A stretch of DNA of 19,858 bases from Ga0077555 sp031406575 (lineage in GTDB: Bacteria > Pseudomonadota > Alphaproteobacteria > Rhizobiales > Hyphomicrobiaceae), in contig JANOHP010000101.1 in NCBI GenBank assembly GCA_031406575.1, forward strand, positions 1 through 19,858, written 5' to 3'. The notes below the pieces were generated by a model. That model ran no database searches. It saw nothing but the letters and a program-made list of their open reading frames with translations, and had not been told where the DNA came from. Position numbers and translations under genes: made by a program. Below are positions 6,660 through 15,315 of the stretch, one piece after another (position 1 is the stretch's first letter; every line of letters begins with the position of its first letter).

Positions 6660-7700
6660 ATGCCCGCAAATGTGTCACGCGTTCCGTTCGGGTGGTTCAG
6701 TCGCCCCGAAGGCCGAGAACTTCTGGGCATGGTCGGCCGCATCGGTGTCATCATATTTGCTGTCGAAGCAATGATTATGCTGTTGTTACTGCGGGGCGCC
6801 AATTTCAATGGGGAGGTGATCGCTGAAGGCCTTCTCGACGCAACCTTGCTGACTCTCCTCTCCAGTCCCATCATTTACAAATTCGTCGCCGAGCCTTTCG
6901 CCACCGCAGCGAGTGAAGCCAAAACGGCCCTCGCCGTCAAAATCGACGTTCAAGCCGAGCAAGCGGCCAAACTCGAAGAGGCGCTGCTGCAGTCCCGTCG
7001 CCTCCTCGAGCAGAATGAGGCCTTGCGGCGCCACCTTCAAAAGTCGAACCGACAGATCGGTCAAATCAACGAGGATGTGCTGCAGAAAGTCGGCGCGGAT
7101 CTCCACGACGGACCCGCACAGCTGTTGACCTATGCTCTGCTGCGGTTGAGAAAACTCGAGCCTACCCTGGGTGATGAGAACAATGCCAACAAAACCAATA
7201 ACCTGCACCTCATCCGGTCCGCCTTGACCGATGTGTTGACGGAAATCCGCAACCTCTCTGCCGGGTTGTCGCTCCCTCAGTTGAGTGGAGCCACGCTCGA
7301 GGAGACTGCCCGCCTCGCCGCGACCATGCATGAGGGTTACACGGGCACCCACGTGGCGTTCAGCATCGAAAACCCTCCGACGGCCATTTCTCAAGCGCTG
7401 AAGATTTGCATCTATCGGTTTATTCAGGAGGCCTTGACGAATGCAAATCGACATGCCAAAGGCCGGGGCCAAAAGGTGCTGATAACCGGTGGCGCGACGT
7501 TGACCGTAACGATCAGCGACACGGGACGGGGTTTTGATCCCGATGCGCCACGCACAGGGCTTGGCTTGACAGGGATGCGTGCACGAATCGAAGCTTTGGG
7601 TGGCCAACTCTCCATCTCGTCCTCGCCAGGAAACGGCACGCGGCTCGGCGCGACGTTCCCCGAGACTTCCGTCGACCTTGCAGGAAATTTCAATGACTGA
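6660..7700 (+). CDS. NarX/DesK-type sensor histidine kinase with minimal membrane anchor
   Basis: The protein has 346 residues. Two membrane helices (about 22-44 and 56-77) enclose only about 11 residues, so there is no periplasmic sensor domain. A coiled coil follows (about 84-140), then a HisKA_3 box VGADLHDGPAQLL with phospho-acceptor His149. The HATPase_c domain has N-box FIQEALTNANRHA (Glu257, Asn261), G1 DTGRGFD and G2 GLGLTGM. The stimulus is probably sensed within the membrane, by a partner protein, or in the cytoplasm. The ATG has GGAG at 6648-6651. The end overlaps the response-regulator start by 8 nt, so the two form a pair. The nearest downstream candidate target is the RTX peroxidase. 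Confidence 0.93.
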   Translation: MPANVSRVPFGWFSRPEGRELLGMVGRIGVIIFAVEAMIMLLLLRGANFNGEVIAEGLLDATLLTLLSSPIIYKFVAEPFATAASEAKTALAVKIDVQAEQAAKLEEALLQSRRLLEQNEALRRHLQKSNRQIGQINEDVLQKVGADLHDGPAQLLTYALLRLRKLEPTLGDENNANKTNNLHLIRSALTDVLTEIRNLSAGLSLPQLSGATLEETARLAATMHEGYTGTHVAFSIENPPTAISQALKICIYRFIQEALTNANRHAKGRGQKVLITGGATLTVTISDTGRGFDPDAPRTGLGLTGMRARIEALGGQLSISSSPGNGTRLGATFPETSVDLAGNFND

Positions 7701-8361
7701 ACGCACCATTCGTACGGTTATCGTCGATGATCACCCCGTCGTGCGCCGAGGGGTTGTCGAAACGTTCCAGGAGGAACGCGATTTCACGATCGTGGGCGAG
7801 GGAGCCAGCGCGGAAGAAGCTGTCGAGCTCGTGCGCACGCTCGCGCCCGACCTCGTCGTGCTCGACGTGACGATGCCGGGCACTGGTGTGGAGGCCGCCC
7901 GCAAAATTCACGAAATTCTACCTGCGGCGCGCATTCTCATGCTGTCGATACGCGAAGACCTGTCGATTGTGCGGGCCGCGCTGAAAGCCGGCGCACTGGG
8001 CTACGTTTCCAAAGGCGTCGACGGAGCCGACCTCGTTGCTGCGGCGCGACGCATCATGACCGGCGTTCGCTTCATCAGCCCGGAATTGGCGGCGCGGTTG
8101 ATCGCCGGCGACGATCCGGAGGGTGCACCGGCGCCGACTTCCAGTGTCATTTCTACCCTCCCGACACTAACCCCCAGGGAGAAGGAAATTCTCGAGCTGC
8201 TCGGCGAAGGCATGAGCAACCAAGCCATTGCGCAGCAAACGGGCCTGAGTGAAAACACCGTGAAGCACTACATGACGCCGCTGCTGCAAAAACTGGGCGT
8301 TCGCAACCGGACAGAAGCAGCCCTTCTCGTTCGCAGACCGGTTCCGGTCGGGCCGAGCTGA
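7693..8361 (+). CDS. NarL/LuxR-family response regulator
   Basis: The protein has 222 residues. The receiver domain (about 5-125) has acidic residues D12-D13, phospho-acceptor Asp58 in VVLDVTMPG, and Lys107 in YVSKG. A linker leads to a LuxR-type helix-turn-helix (about 158-215): LTPREKEILELLGEGMSNQ, then AIAQQTGLSENTVKHY. It should bind DNA as a dimer once phosphorylated by the kinase encoded just upstream. The start at 7693 (CAGGAAA upstream) is chosen over a longer frame running back inside the kinase gene. The short linker and full HTH are normal for the family. Targets are unknown; the direct repeats in the following intergenic region are candidates. Confidence 0.94.
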   Translation: MTERTIRTVIVDDHPVVRRGVVETFQEERDFTIVGEGASAEEAVELVRTLAPDLVVLDVTMPGTGVEAARKIHEILPAARILMLSIREDLSIVRAALKAGALGYVSKGVDGADLVAAARRIMTGVRFISPELAARLIAGDDPEGAPAPTSSVISTLPTLTPREKEILELLGEGMSNQAIAQQTGLSENTVKHYMTPLLQKLGVRNRTEAALLVRRPVPVGPS

Positions 8362-8667
8362 TCCGAGCTCGCGCGTTCACCACATTCTGCATTGACGAAT
8401 TCTGCAATCATTTCATCGGTTCCCGATGCGATGCGTGCGGAATCGCGTCGTGCGGACGTTTGCGACAGAGTCAGACCTTAGTCGTACATATGGATCAGAC
8501 CTGAGTCTCATTCCAATCCTCCACATAGCATTATAATAAAGTGGTATTGCATGGCCTAACGGTGTGCATGCGCGCGTTGTCGAGACTTGGTCTTTTGGAC
8601 TGGGATGAGTTCGAAGGTCCGACCGCGCCGCGTCTATTTGGTTCACCCTTTTCCAGGATTGCGTCCC
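8362..8667 (+). promoter_or_regulatory. Intergenic region upstream of the peroxidase gene: direct repeats, dyad and -10 box
   Basis: This 306-bp gap contains ATTCTGCA twice (8384-8391 and 8399-8406, 15 bp apart), a perfect dyad CATCGG-TTC-CCGATG (8414-8428), TCAGACCT twice (8471-8478 and 8495-8502, 24 bp apart), and a perfect TATAAT at 8532-8537 in an AT-rich patch. No strong -35 stands 17 bp before that box, which fits an activated promoter. A transcript from it would have a leader of about 125 nt before the ATG at 8668. The repeats may be binding sites for the adjacent response regulator; this is inferred from position. Confidence 0.4.
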
Positions 8668-11600
8668 ATGGCCCCGTTGCGTACGAGCCTGAAACCCTTC
8701 GTGCTCAATTTGAGCGACCTGCAATTTCTCGTGAAGCAGGTCAATTTCCGTCCGTTGTTCGATGCGCAGGGCAATGCCATCGTCAATTGGGATGGGAGCG
8801 GCCCAATTTACGACGGGCACGGCAATCAGATCTGGAATGGCATCGGCCTCCAGCCCGCGCAGGCCATTACCGCCTACGGCACGTCCTACGCCCACACGAC
8901 CGATCTGACTGGCGTGCGCGACGTCTCGGGCCTCAACAACAACCTACTGCTCGTCAACCAGACGTGGGGCTCCGTCGACCAAGCATTCCCGCGCACGGTG
9001 GACGCCAATTTTGCGGATTACATGAAGCCCGTCGTGGGAGGATTTTACGAGACTGACAATGGCGGTTTCGGGTCGTTCGACATGAACCCCAATGTTTCGG
9101 GCGTTCAAACGATTCTCACAACCGCTCCGTCCATCGATTATTCCTACAACTCCACGATCGCAAATCCCGGTGGCCTCCTCAGCGTCGTCGACTACACGCC
9201 ACGCATGATCAGCCGCACGATTACGACGGGCGACGCGACCCCGCTCCTCGACGCCGCTGGCCACATCGTCAATTGGAGCCAAGCGCAATACGACGCGGGT
9301 GGCGCTTACGCCGAACTGATCGACGCATCAGGTGTCGACGTTGGCGGCCTCATCGAAGGTGCGGCCGTCATCACGGACTACGGCCTGCTCCAGGAGCTCG
9401 GCCACAAGGACTTCCAGAACCCCGACAACGGCGAATACTTCATCGGTGCGGAGAACCCCGGCGTCGCTCCGTCAAACTCGTGGTTCGCCTATTTCGGCCA
9501 GTTCTTCGACCACGGCCTCGACCTGATCAGCAAGGACTCCGGCAAGACCATCAAGATTGCACTTGCCACGGATGACCCGCTTTACGGCGTGATTGGCCCC
9601 GATGGTCGCCCGGCCACGTCGATCACCATCTCTCGCGCCGATGTCTCCGGCGTCGATGCCAACGGCGACCCCGTCTACAATAACCATACCTCGCCCTTCA
9701 TCGACCAGAGCCAGACCTATGGCTCGCACGAGCAAATGACAAATCTACTGCGCGAGTGGGTGTCGACCGATGGCGGCTCGACCTTTCACGCCGGCATGCA
9801 ACTGCTCGACGGCGACAGTCTCGACACGGCATGGACGAACGCCTTTGGTGAGACCACCAACGCCACTCTGCCGACGCTGAACGAGCTGCGCCATCACGTC
9901 GATGCCACGGATCGCGACGCGCTGACGTGGGAAGATGTTCTCAACCTGCGCAATCGAGACGCGGGTGGCAAGCTCATCGACTCCGATGGCAATGCCTCCA
10001 ACGGCCTCCAATCGATGAATTCCGGCCAATCCCTGCTGCTGGACATGAACCCGCGCTTCGATGCGGCGCAACTGCTGACGTCGGCACTCGACGACGGGTA
10101 TCCCACGGACGTGGAAGCTGCGATCGCGACATTGAACGGCGCGGTGCGCCCCGGCGATTCATTCGGTATCGCCGCAGGTCAACTGACGTTGACGCTGGGC
10201 AGCCCACTCGCGGCGGGGCCGGGACCGATGCTGCCTGCTGGCCCCTACACAGGCGCAAGCGCCCTGATGCTGTGGGTGAACTTCGCAAACTTCAGCATCA
10301 CGGCAACCAATCCAGCCGTCCACGCCGCTGTCGGCGAAATCCTCATGGCCTCGGTCGGCGATCACTACATCGCTGGCGACGGGCGCGTGAACGAGAACTT
10401 CGGCCTCACGTCGATCCACCACGTGTTTCATGAGGAGCACAACTTCCAGGTCCAGAACCTGATCAACGCGATCCTCGATCAAGACGCAGCCGCCTGGGCG
10501 ACATCAGCCAAAGACGCCGGCGCAGCCGCAGACGCGCAAACAGCCGCAACGAACGCTGTTGCAAACGCGGCAGCTGCGGAACTCGCTGCAGCGAATGCGA
10601 TTGCTGCGGCCGATGCTGCGGCGGCCGCTGCCGCCGCTGATCCGGGTAACGGTGCACTCGCAGCCGCGTCCACAGCCGCCGCGACGGCCGCAGGCAAAGC
10701 CGTCGCCGATGCCGCCAAGGCTACGACTACCGCCGAAGACGCTGCCGCCAACGCCAAAGCGCTGGTCGTCTACGATCACTCGATCGCGCAAATCTGGCAG
10801 GTCGACACAGGCGTGAAAGATGCTGCCGGCAACTTCGTGCACACCAATGGCACCGATACGACAGCCGACGATGTCATCGCCTGGGACCAGACGAAGATCT
10901 TCGACGCGACGAAACTGATCGTCGAAATGGAGTACCAGCACGCCGCCGTCGACCAGTACGCACGCACCGTCACGCCGCGCATCAAGGAATTCGTCGGCTA
11001 CAGCTCCGACGTCGACTCGACTATCAGCCTCGAATTCGCGCAGGCAGCCTTCCGTTTCGGCCACTCCACGATCCGCGAAACGATCGACATCATGGACCCC
11101 GACGGCGGCTTCACCGGTCAGGTGATGAGCTTCGCGCTGCGCTCGGCCTTCCTCAATCCCGATCAGTACGCCGCCTCCGGCCCCGCCGCCATTACCATGG
11201 GCATGATGCGTCAACAGATGAACGAGGTCGACGAGTTCATCACGCCGGCGCTCAACCAGGGACTGCTGGGTATGCCGCTGGACTTGGCCGCGATCAACAT
11301 CGCACGCGGCCGTGACCTGGGCATTCCCACCCTGAACGAGTTCCGCGACGCCATCGGTCTCACCAAATACGTCAGTTGGGCCGACTTCGGCGCCAACATG
11401 GTCCACCCGGAGTCCCTGGCAACTTTCGTGGCCGCTTACGCATTCGATGGCGATGTGGCGAAGGCTCAGCGCATCGTCGGTTTGAACGACGGCAGTATCA
11501 TGGGTGCTGCCGAGGAAACGGATGAAGCCATTGCGTTCATGTCGAACGACACCACCATGTCGATCGCTGGCCAGGACTCGTTCAACAAGATCGATACCTG

Positions 11601-14600
11601 GATCGGTGGCCTCGCAGAAGCGCACGTGCCGGGCGGTCTTTTGGGCGAAACGTTCGATGCCGTCTTCGTCGACCAGATCGAGCGGCTGATGGATGGCGAC
11701 CGGTTTTATTATCTCTACCGGCTCGTCAATCAGCAGTTCGGCGAAGAGGTCAACAACGGCCAGTTCAAAGACATCATCGAGCGCAACACCGGTCTCACAC
11801 ACTTGAACGGCAGCGCCTTTGCCTATGCCGACCAGTATTACGATTTCAGTGAATCGGCGCTGGGTGCGACAGCGGCTCAGATTCTGGCCAATGCGAAAGC
11901 CCAGCACAAATACGGCAGCATCATCGATGCCAACTCGACGGCAAATTCCGGCGGCGGCCTGGGCATCTACAGTGATGGCGGCGCGGGCACCGGGACCAAT
12001 GGAACCATCATCAAGCTGAACGGCCAGTCGTACATCCGGGACCTCCGGCCCAATCTCGATCCGACCCAGATTCACACGCTCGAAGGCACTTCGACGTCCG
12101 GCGCCGACTCACACGAAGTGATCGTGGGAACCAGCAACGTCGATTACATCCACGGTCGCGCAGGTGACGACACCATTTACGGTGAAGACGGCAACGACTT
12201 CATCTTCGGCGATGGCGGTGTCGATCGCCTCTACGGCGGCGCTGGTGCGGACCAAATTCGCTCGGGCGAAGGTCCCGATCTCGTCGATGGCGGCGATGGT
12301 GACGACCTCATCTGGGGCGAAGGCTCAGGCTCCGAAGTCGGCGGCTTCGACCAGCTCGTCGGCGGCGCCGGCAACGACATCATCTGGGGTGGCGAAGGTA
12401 TCGACAAACTGTCGGGCGGCTCGGGCGATGACACGATTTACGGCGACGCCAACACCGACCCCTTCACCCACGGTGGCGACGGCAACGACTTCATCGACGG
12501 TGGTGAGGCGGGCGATCTCCTCTACGGTGACAACGGTGATGATTTCATCGACGGCGGCGCGGATCAGGATATCCTCTACGGCGGTGACGGTGACGACATC
12601 CTGCGCCCTGGAAAACCAGGACAAGCGATTGGCGGCGGACCCGACGAGGTTCTCGGCGGAGATGGTCTGACGGATACCGGCTTCGATCTGCTCGACCTCA
12701 GCGACTGGGCCGCGAGCCCCAATGGAATGACCCAGGATTTGAGGCAGCAGGCCAACCCACTCGTGGCTGTGGACGGTCAGACGCCGTTCCCCGCCGTCTT
12801 CCAGGTGGAAGGCGTCATCGCCACGCGCAATAACGACATTCTCATCGGTACGGACCGGGTGGTGGGCGCCGATGAAGGCAACGCGACCGGCCATGATTGG
12901 TTGATCGGCGGCGCCGGCAACGACAACTTCACCGGGAATGGCGGCAACGACGTCATCATCGGCGGATCCATCCGGCTGGATAGCCTGATCGGCCGTTACG
13001 AAACTGCGCCCGGTGTTGCGGACACTTACGTGGCCAACTGGGATGGCGCGAGCCACCGCGCTGCCACCACTTCAGTCCTGAGCGGCGGCCTGCTCGACAA
13101 CACGGCGCTCGGAACCGAGATCTTCGACAAGCACTTCACGGAATTCCTGAAGACCGCGAAGTTCAAGGACCACGTGCTGGGGGATGGTTTGCCCGACGGC
13201 CAACCCGACACAGCGGTGTTCAGCGGCAAATATGCCGACTACACGGTGACGCAGGTCGATTTCATCGATGCGCAGGGAACCGCCATCACCGCCTACAAGG
13301 TCGTCGACAACGGCGGCGTCCTCGATGACGGCACACCGCGCCTCGTCAATGACGGCACGGATCTCGTGACTGGTATCGAGACATTCCGTTTCACGGACGG
13401 CGACGTGGCCCAAGCGTTTATTTTGAATGCCGCCCCAACGATCACGTCCAATGGCGGCGGTGATTCGGCTGCCATCCCGGTTGGCGAGAACACGACGGCG
13501 GTCACGACGGTCATGTCGACCGACCCGAATGTGGGCAACGTCGTGACCTATGCAATCTCCGGCGGGGCGGACGCTGCCAAATTCAGCATCAATGCTTCGA
13601 CGGGCGTGCTGACATTCAAGAACGCACCCAACTTCGAGCTGCCGACCGATTTTGGCGCGAATAACGTCTACAATATCGAAGTCCAAGCGAGCGACGGTGC
13701 GCTGACCGATACGCAGGCGCTCGCTGTGACGGTGTCCAATACCGACGAAGCGACAACCGGTAGCCTGAATATCGTCAGCTATACGAACGTACTGAATGGT
13801 GCCGGAACAACGCAGGTTTCAGCGAATCTGACCGCAGCAAATGCGCTGCGGGATCCCGATCTCGTCACCGCGAGCAATCCGAACGGCACGGTTGGCACTC
13901 AGCAGTGGCAGCAGTTGATCGGTGCGAACTGGACCAACATCGCTGGAGCAACGGCTGCGACCCTGTCGGGCGCGGTCAATGCCAAGTATCGCGTCGTCTC
14001 GACCTATACAGATGGCGCATTCGGGACGGAAACCGTCATTTCGCCCGAAACGGTGACCGTCGGCAACAGTGGTAACAACGGAACCAACGCTAACCCGATT
14101 AGCGGCACGACGGGTCGCGATATCATGCTGGGTCTGTCGGGTGGCGACGTCCTCAGCGGACTCGGCGGCAACGACCTGCTGGACGGTGGGCTCGGAGCCG
14201 ACACCCTCAATGGAGGTGACGGTAACGATACGCTCTTGGGCGGCGAAGGTAGTGACACCTTGAACGGCAACGCCGGTGATGACGTCCTCGATGGCGGAAC
14301 CGGTTCCGACAACATGAATGGCGGTGACGGCAACGATACGATCGTCATCAATGTTGACGGCGACACCGCCAACGGTGGCCTCAACACCGACACGGTGACG
14401 TCGAACAACGTGTCCCTCACCCTCGGCAACTACACGAACGTCGAGAACGCAACCTTGACCGGAGGCGCCAACCTCAATCTGACCGGCAATGGTTCCGCAA
14501 ACGTACTGACGGGCAACACCGGCAACAACACGCTGAATGGCGGTGTTGGCGCCGACACGATGATCGGTGGCGCTGGAAATGACACCTATGTGGTGGACAA

Positions 14601-15198
14601 CGCCGGCGACATCGTCACCGAGTTGGCCGGGCAAGGCATCGATCTCGTCCAGACTTCGTTGCTGACCTACACACTGGGCGCCGATGTCGAGAACCTGACG
14701 TTCAGCGGCACCGGCAATCGCAACTGGACCGGCAACGCGCTCGACAACGTCATCACCAGCAACGGTGGCGCCGACACACTGAACGGCGGTGCCGGCAACG
14801 ACACGCTGAGTGGCGGAGGAAACAATGACACACTCAATGGTGGCGAGGGCAACGACACGCTGAATGGTGGTGGCGGCGCTGACAGACTCATCGGTGGGGT
14901 TGGCAACGATCTCTTCAACGGCGGAAATGGCAGCGACACGTTCGTTTTCGCGCCCGGTTTTGGCGCCGATAGCATAGCGGGATTCGACGCCGCAGGTGGC
15001 GGCACAGACCAGGACTACATCGAACTCACTGGCTTAGGGATCACTGCGGGGAACTTCGACGACCGTGTCCATATTGCCGATATCGGAGCGGACGCGCTCG
15101 TTACGATCCACGATGCTGCCGGTGTAGCGGTAGGAACCATTCTCCTGACAGGAGTAGGTGATGCCGCAAACGTCGCCTCAGAGGATTTCATCTTCTGA
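8668..15198 (+). CDS. Giant secreted heme peroxidase with RTX calcium-binding repeats (MopA/peroxicin-like)
   Basis: The start at 8668 (AGGA at 8655-8658) gives 2176 residues, opening with the LSDLQFLVKQVNF segment typical of this group; TTG 8587 or ATG 8605 would add 21-27 residues. The animal-type peroxidase domain spans about 60-1110: FGQFFDHG with heme-ester Asp281 and distal His282, calcium-loop-like PFIDQSQTYGS, distal Arg573 and second ester Glu576 (RVNENFGLTSIHH), proximal His799 (FRFGHST) and proximal Asn877 (LDLAAINIARGRD). An Ala-rich insert fills about 607-696. RTX nonapeptides lie at about 1165-1314, 1408-1433, 1812-1893 and 1950-2091, with a cadherin-like (about 1590-1692) and an Ig-like domain (about 1695-1800) between. 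The end, ASEDFIF, is typical of type I secretion substrates; no Sec signal is seen. Family knowledge: MopA of Aurantimonas and Erythrobacter oxidises Mn(II). Whether this one does is inference; general peroxidase or adhesin-linked roles are possible. Confidence 0.9.
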   Translation: MAPLRTSLKPFVLNLSDLQFLVKQVNFRPLFDAQGNAIVNWDGSGPIYDGHGNQIWNGIGLQPAQAITAYGTSYAHTTDLTGVRDVSGLNNNLLLVNQTWGSVDQAFPRTVDANFADYMKPVVGGFYETDNGGFGSFDMNPNVSGVQTILTTAPSIDYSYNSTIANPGGLLSVVDYTPRMISRTITTGDATPLLDAAGHIVNWSQAQYDAGGAYAELIDASGVDVGGLIEGAAVITDYGLLQELGHKDFQNPDNGEYFIGAENPGVAPSNSWFAYFGQFFDHGLDLISKDSGKTIKIALATDDPLYGVIGPDGRPATSITISRADVSGVDANGDPVYNNHTSPFIDQSQTYGSHEQMTNLLREWVSTDGGSTFHAGMQLLDGDSLDTAWTNAFGETTNATLPTLNELRHHVDATDRDALTWEDVLNLRNRDAGGKLIDSDGNASNGLQSMNSGQSLLLDMNPRFDAAQLLTSALDDGYPTDVEAAIATLNGAVRPGDSFGIAAGQLTLTLGSPLAAGPGPMLPAGPYTGASALMLWVNFANFSITATNPAVHAAVGEILMASVGDHYIAGDGRVNENFGLTSIHHVFHEEHNFQVQNLINAILDQDAAAWATSAKDAGAAADAQTAATNAVANAAAAELAAANAIAAADAAAAAAAADPGNGALAAASTAAATAAGKAVADAAKATTTAEDAAANAKALVVYDHSIAQIWQVDTGVKDAAGNFVHTNGTDTTADDVIAWDQTKIFDATKLIVEMEYQHAAVDQYARTVTPRIKEFVGYSSDVDSTISLEFAQAAFRFGHSTIRETIDIMDPDGGFTGQVMSFALRSAFLNPDQYAASGPAAITMGMMRQQMNEVDEFITPALNQGLLGMPLDLAAINIARGRDLGIPTLNEFRDAIGLTKYVSWADFGANMVHPESLATFVAAYAFDGDVAKAQRIVGLNDGSIMGAAEETDEAIAFMSNDTTMSIAGQDSFNKIDTWIGGLAEAHVPGGLLGETFDAVFVDQIERLMDGDRFYYLYRLVNQQFGEEVNNGQFKDIIERNTGLTHLNGSAFAYADQYYDFSESALGATAAQILANAKAQHKYGSIIDANSTANSGGGLGIYSDGGAGTGTNGTIIKLNGQSYIRDLRPNLDPTQIHTLEGTSTSGADSHEVIVGTSNVDYIHGRAGDDTIYGEDGNDFIFGDGGVDRLYGGAGADQIRSGEGPDLVDGGDGDDLIWGEGSGSEVGGFDQLVGGAGNDIIWGGEGIDKLSGGSGDDTIYGDANTDPFTHGGDGNDFIDGGEAGDLLYGDNGDDFIDGGADQDILYGGDGDDILRPGKPGQAIGGGPDEVLGGDGLTDTGFDLLDLSDWAASPNGMTQDLRQQANPLVAVDGQTPFPAVFQVEGVIATRNNDILIGTDRVVGADEGNATGHDWLIGGAGNDNFTGNGGNDVIIGGSIRLDSLIGRYETAPGVADTYVANWDGASHRAATTSVLSGGLLDNTALGTEIFDKHFTEFLKTAKFKDHVLGDGLPDGQPDTAVFSGKYADYTVTQVDFIDAQGTAITAYKVVDNGGVLDDGTPRLVNDGTDLVTGIETFRFTDGDVAQAFILNAAPTITSNGGGDSAAIPVGENTTAVTTVMSTDPNVGNVVTYAISGGADAAKFSINASTGVLTFKNAPNFELPTDFGANNVYNIEVQASDGALTDTQALAVTVSNTDEATTGSLNIVSYTNVLNGAGTTQVSANLTAANALRDPDLVTASNPNGTVGTQQWQQLIGANWTNIAGATAATLSGAVNAKYRVVSTYTDGAFGTETVISPETVTVGNSGNNGTNANPISGTTGRDIMLGLSGGDVLSGLGGNDLLDGGLGADTLNGGDGNDTLLGGEGSDTLNGNAGDDVLDGGTGSDNMNGGDGNDTIVINVDGDTANGGLNTDTVTSNNVSLTLGNYTNVENATLTGGANLNLTGNGSANVLTGNTGNNTLNGGVGADTMIGGAGNDTYVVDNAGDIVTELAGQGIDLVQTSLLTYTLGADVENLTFSGTGNRNWTGNALDNVITSNGGADTLNGGAGNDTLSGGGNNDTLNGGEGNDTLNGGGGADRLIGGVGNDLFNGGNGSDTFVFAPGFGADSIAGFDAAGGGTDQDYIELTGLGITAGNFDDRVHIADIGADALVTIHDAAGVAVGTILLTGVGDAANVASEDFIF
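10486..10755 (+). repeat. Alanine-rich, coiled-coil-like insert inside the peroxidase domain
   Basis: About 90 codons (residues about 607-696 of the peroxidase) are dominated by Ala, with Asp, Thr and Asn, for example AAAAELAAANAIAAADAAAA. The DNA is a low-complexity run of GCN codons. It lies between the distal-side helix (SIHHVFHEEHN, ending at 592) and the proximal-side segment that resumes at VVYDHSIAQIWQ. It stays in frame and both flanks align with the family. Confidence 0.75.
12160..12610 (+). repeat. RTX (hemolysin-type) calcium-binding repeat block 1
   Basis: About 16 imperfect copies of the nonapeptide GGxGxDxUx are encoded in tandem (for example GRAGDDTIY, GGDGNDFID, GGDGDDILR). 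They create degenerate direct DNA repeats based on GGCGGNGAYGGNAAYGAY. Such blocks fold into calcium-bound parallel beta-rolls after type I secretion. A single short copy group recurs at about 12889-12965. Confidence 0.9.
14101..14945 (+). repeat. RTX calcium-binding repeat blocks near the C-terminus
   Basis: Tandem nonapeptides at 14101-14345 and again at 14520-14580 and 14764-14945 (GGDGNDTLL, GGAGNDTLS, GGEGNDTLN) are separated by a segment of the type TYTLGADVENLTFSGTGNRN often seen in long RTX proteins. These copies are closer to each other at DNA level than those of block 1, suggesting more recent duplication. Confidence 0.88.
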
Positions 15199-15213
15199 TG
15201 CAGGCTGGTCCAT

Positions 15214-15231
15214 CGCCGCAATCGCGCGGCG
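15214..15231 (+). terminator. GC-rich hairpin after the peroxidase gene
   Basis: CGCCGC-AATCGC-GCGGCG is a perfect 6-bp stem with a 6-nt loop, 16 nt after the peroxidase stop. No T-run follows, so it is at best a weak or Rho-assisted terminator, or a 3'-end stabiliser. It separates the giant gene from the DUF4399 gene. Confidence 0.25.
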
Positions 15232-15315
15232 GTGGTCGACGTCTCGGCAGTCTTTTCACCAACCGTCCAACGTCTTTTCCGCCAATGACAAAAACACAGC
15301 CTGGGAGTGAACATT

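Noticed and set aside
10504..12075. Minus-strand open frame of 523 codons inside the peroxidase gene
   Set aside because: It is antisense to conserved catalytic motifs, has no recognisable domain, and long antisense frames are common in GC-rich coding DNA.
12160..14945. Tandem DNA repeats considered as CRISPR or satellite
   Set aside because: The repeats are in frame, degenerate and encode the RTX nonapeptide; there are no constant repeats with unique spacers.
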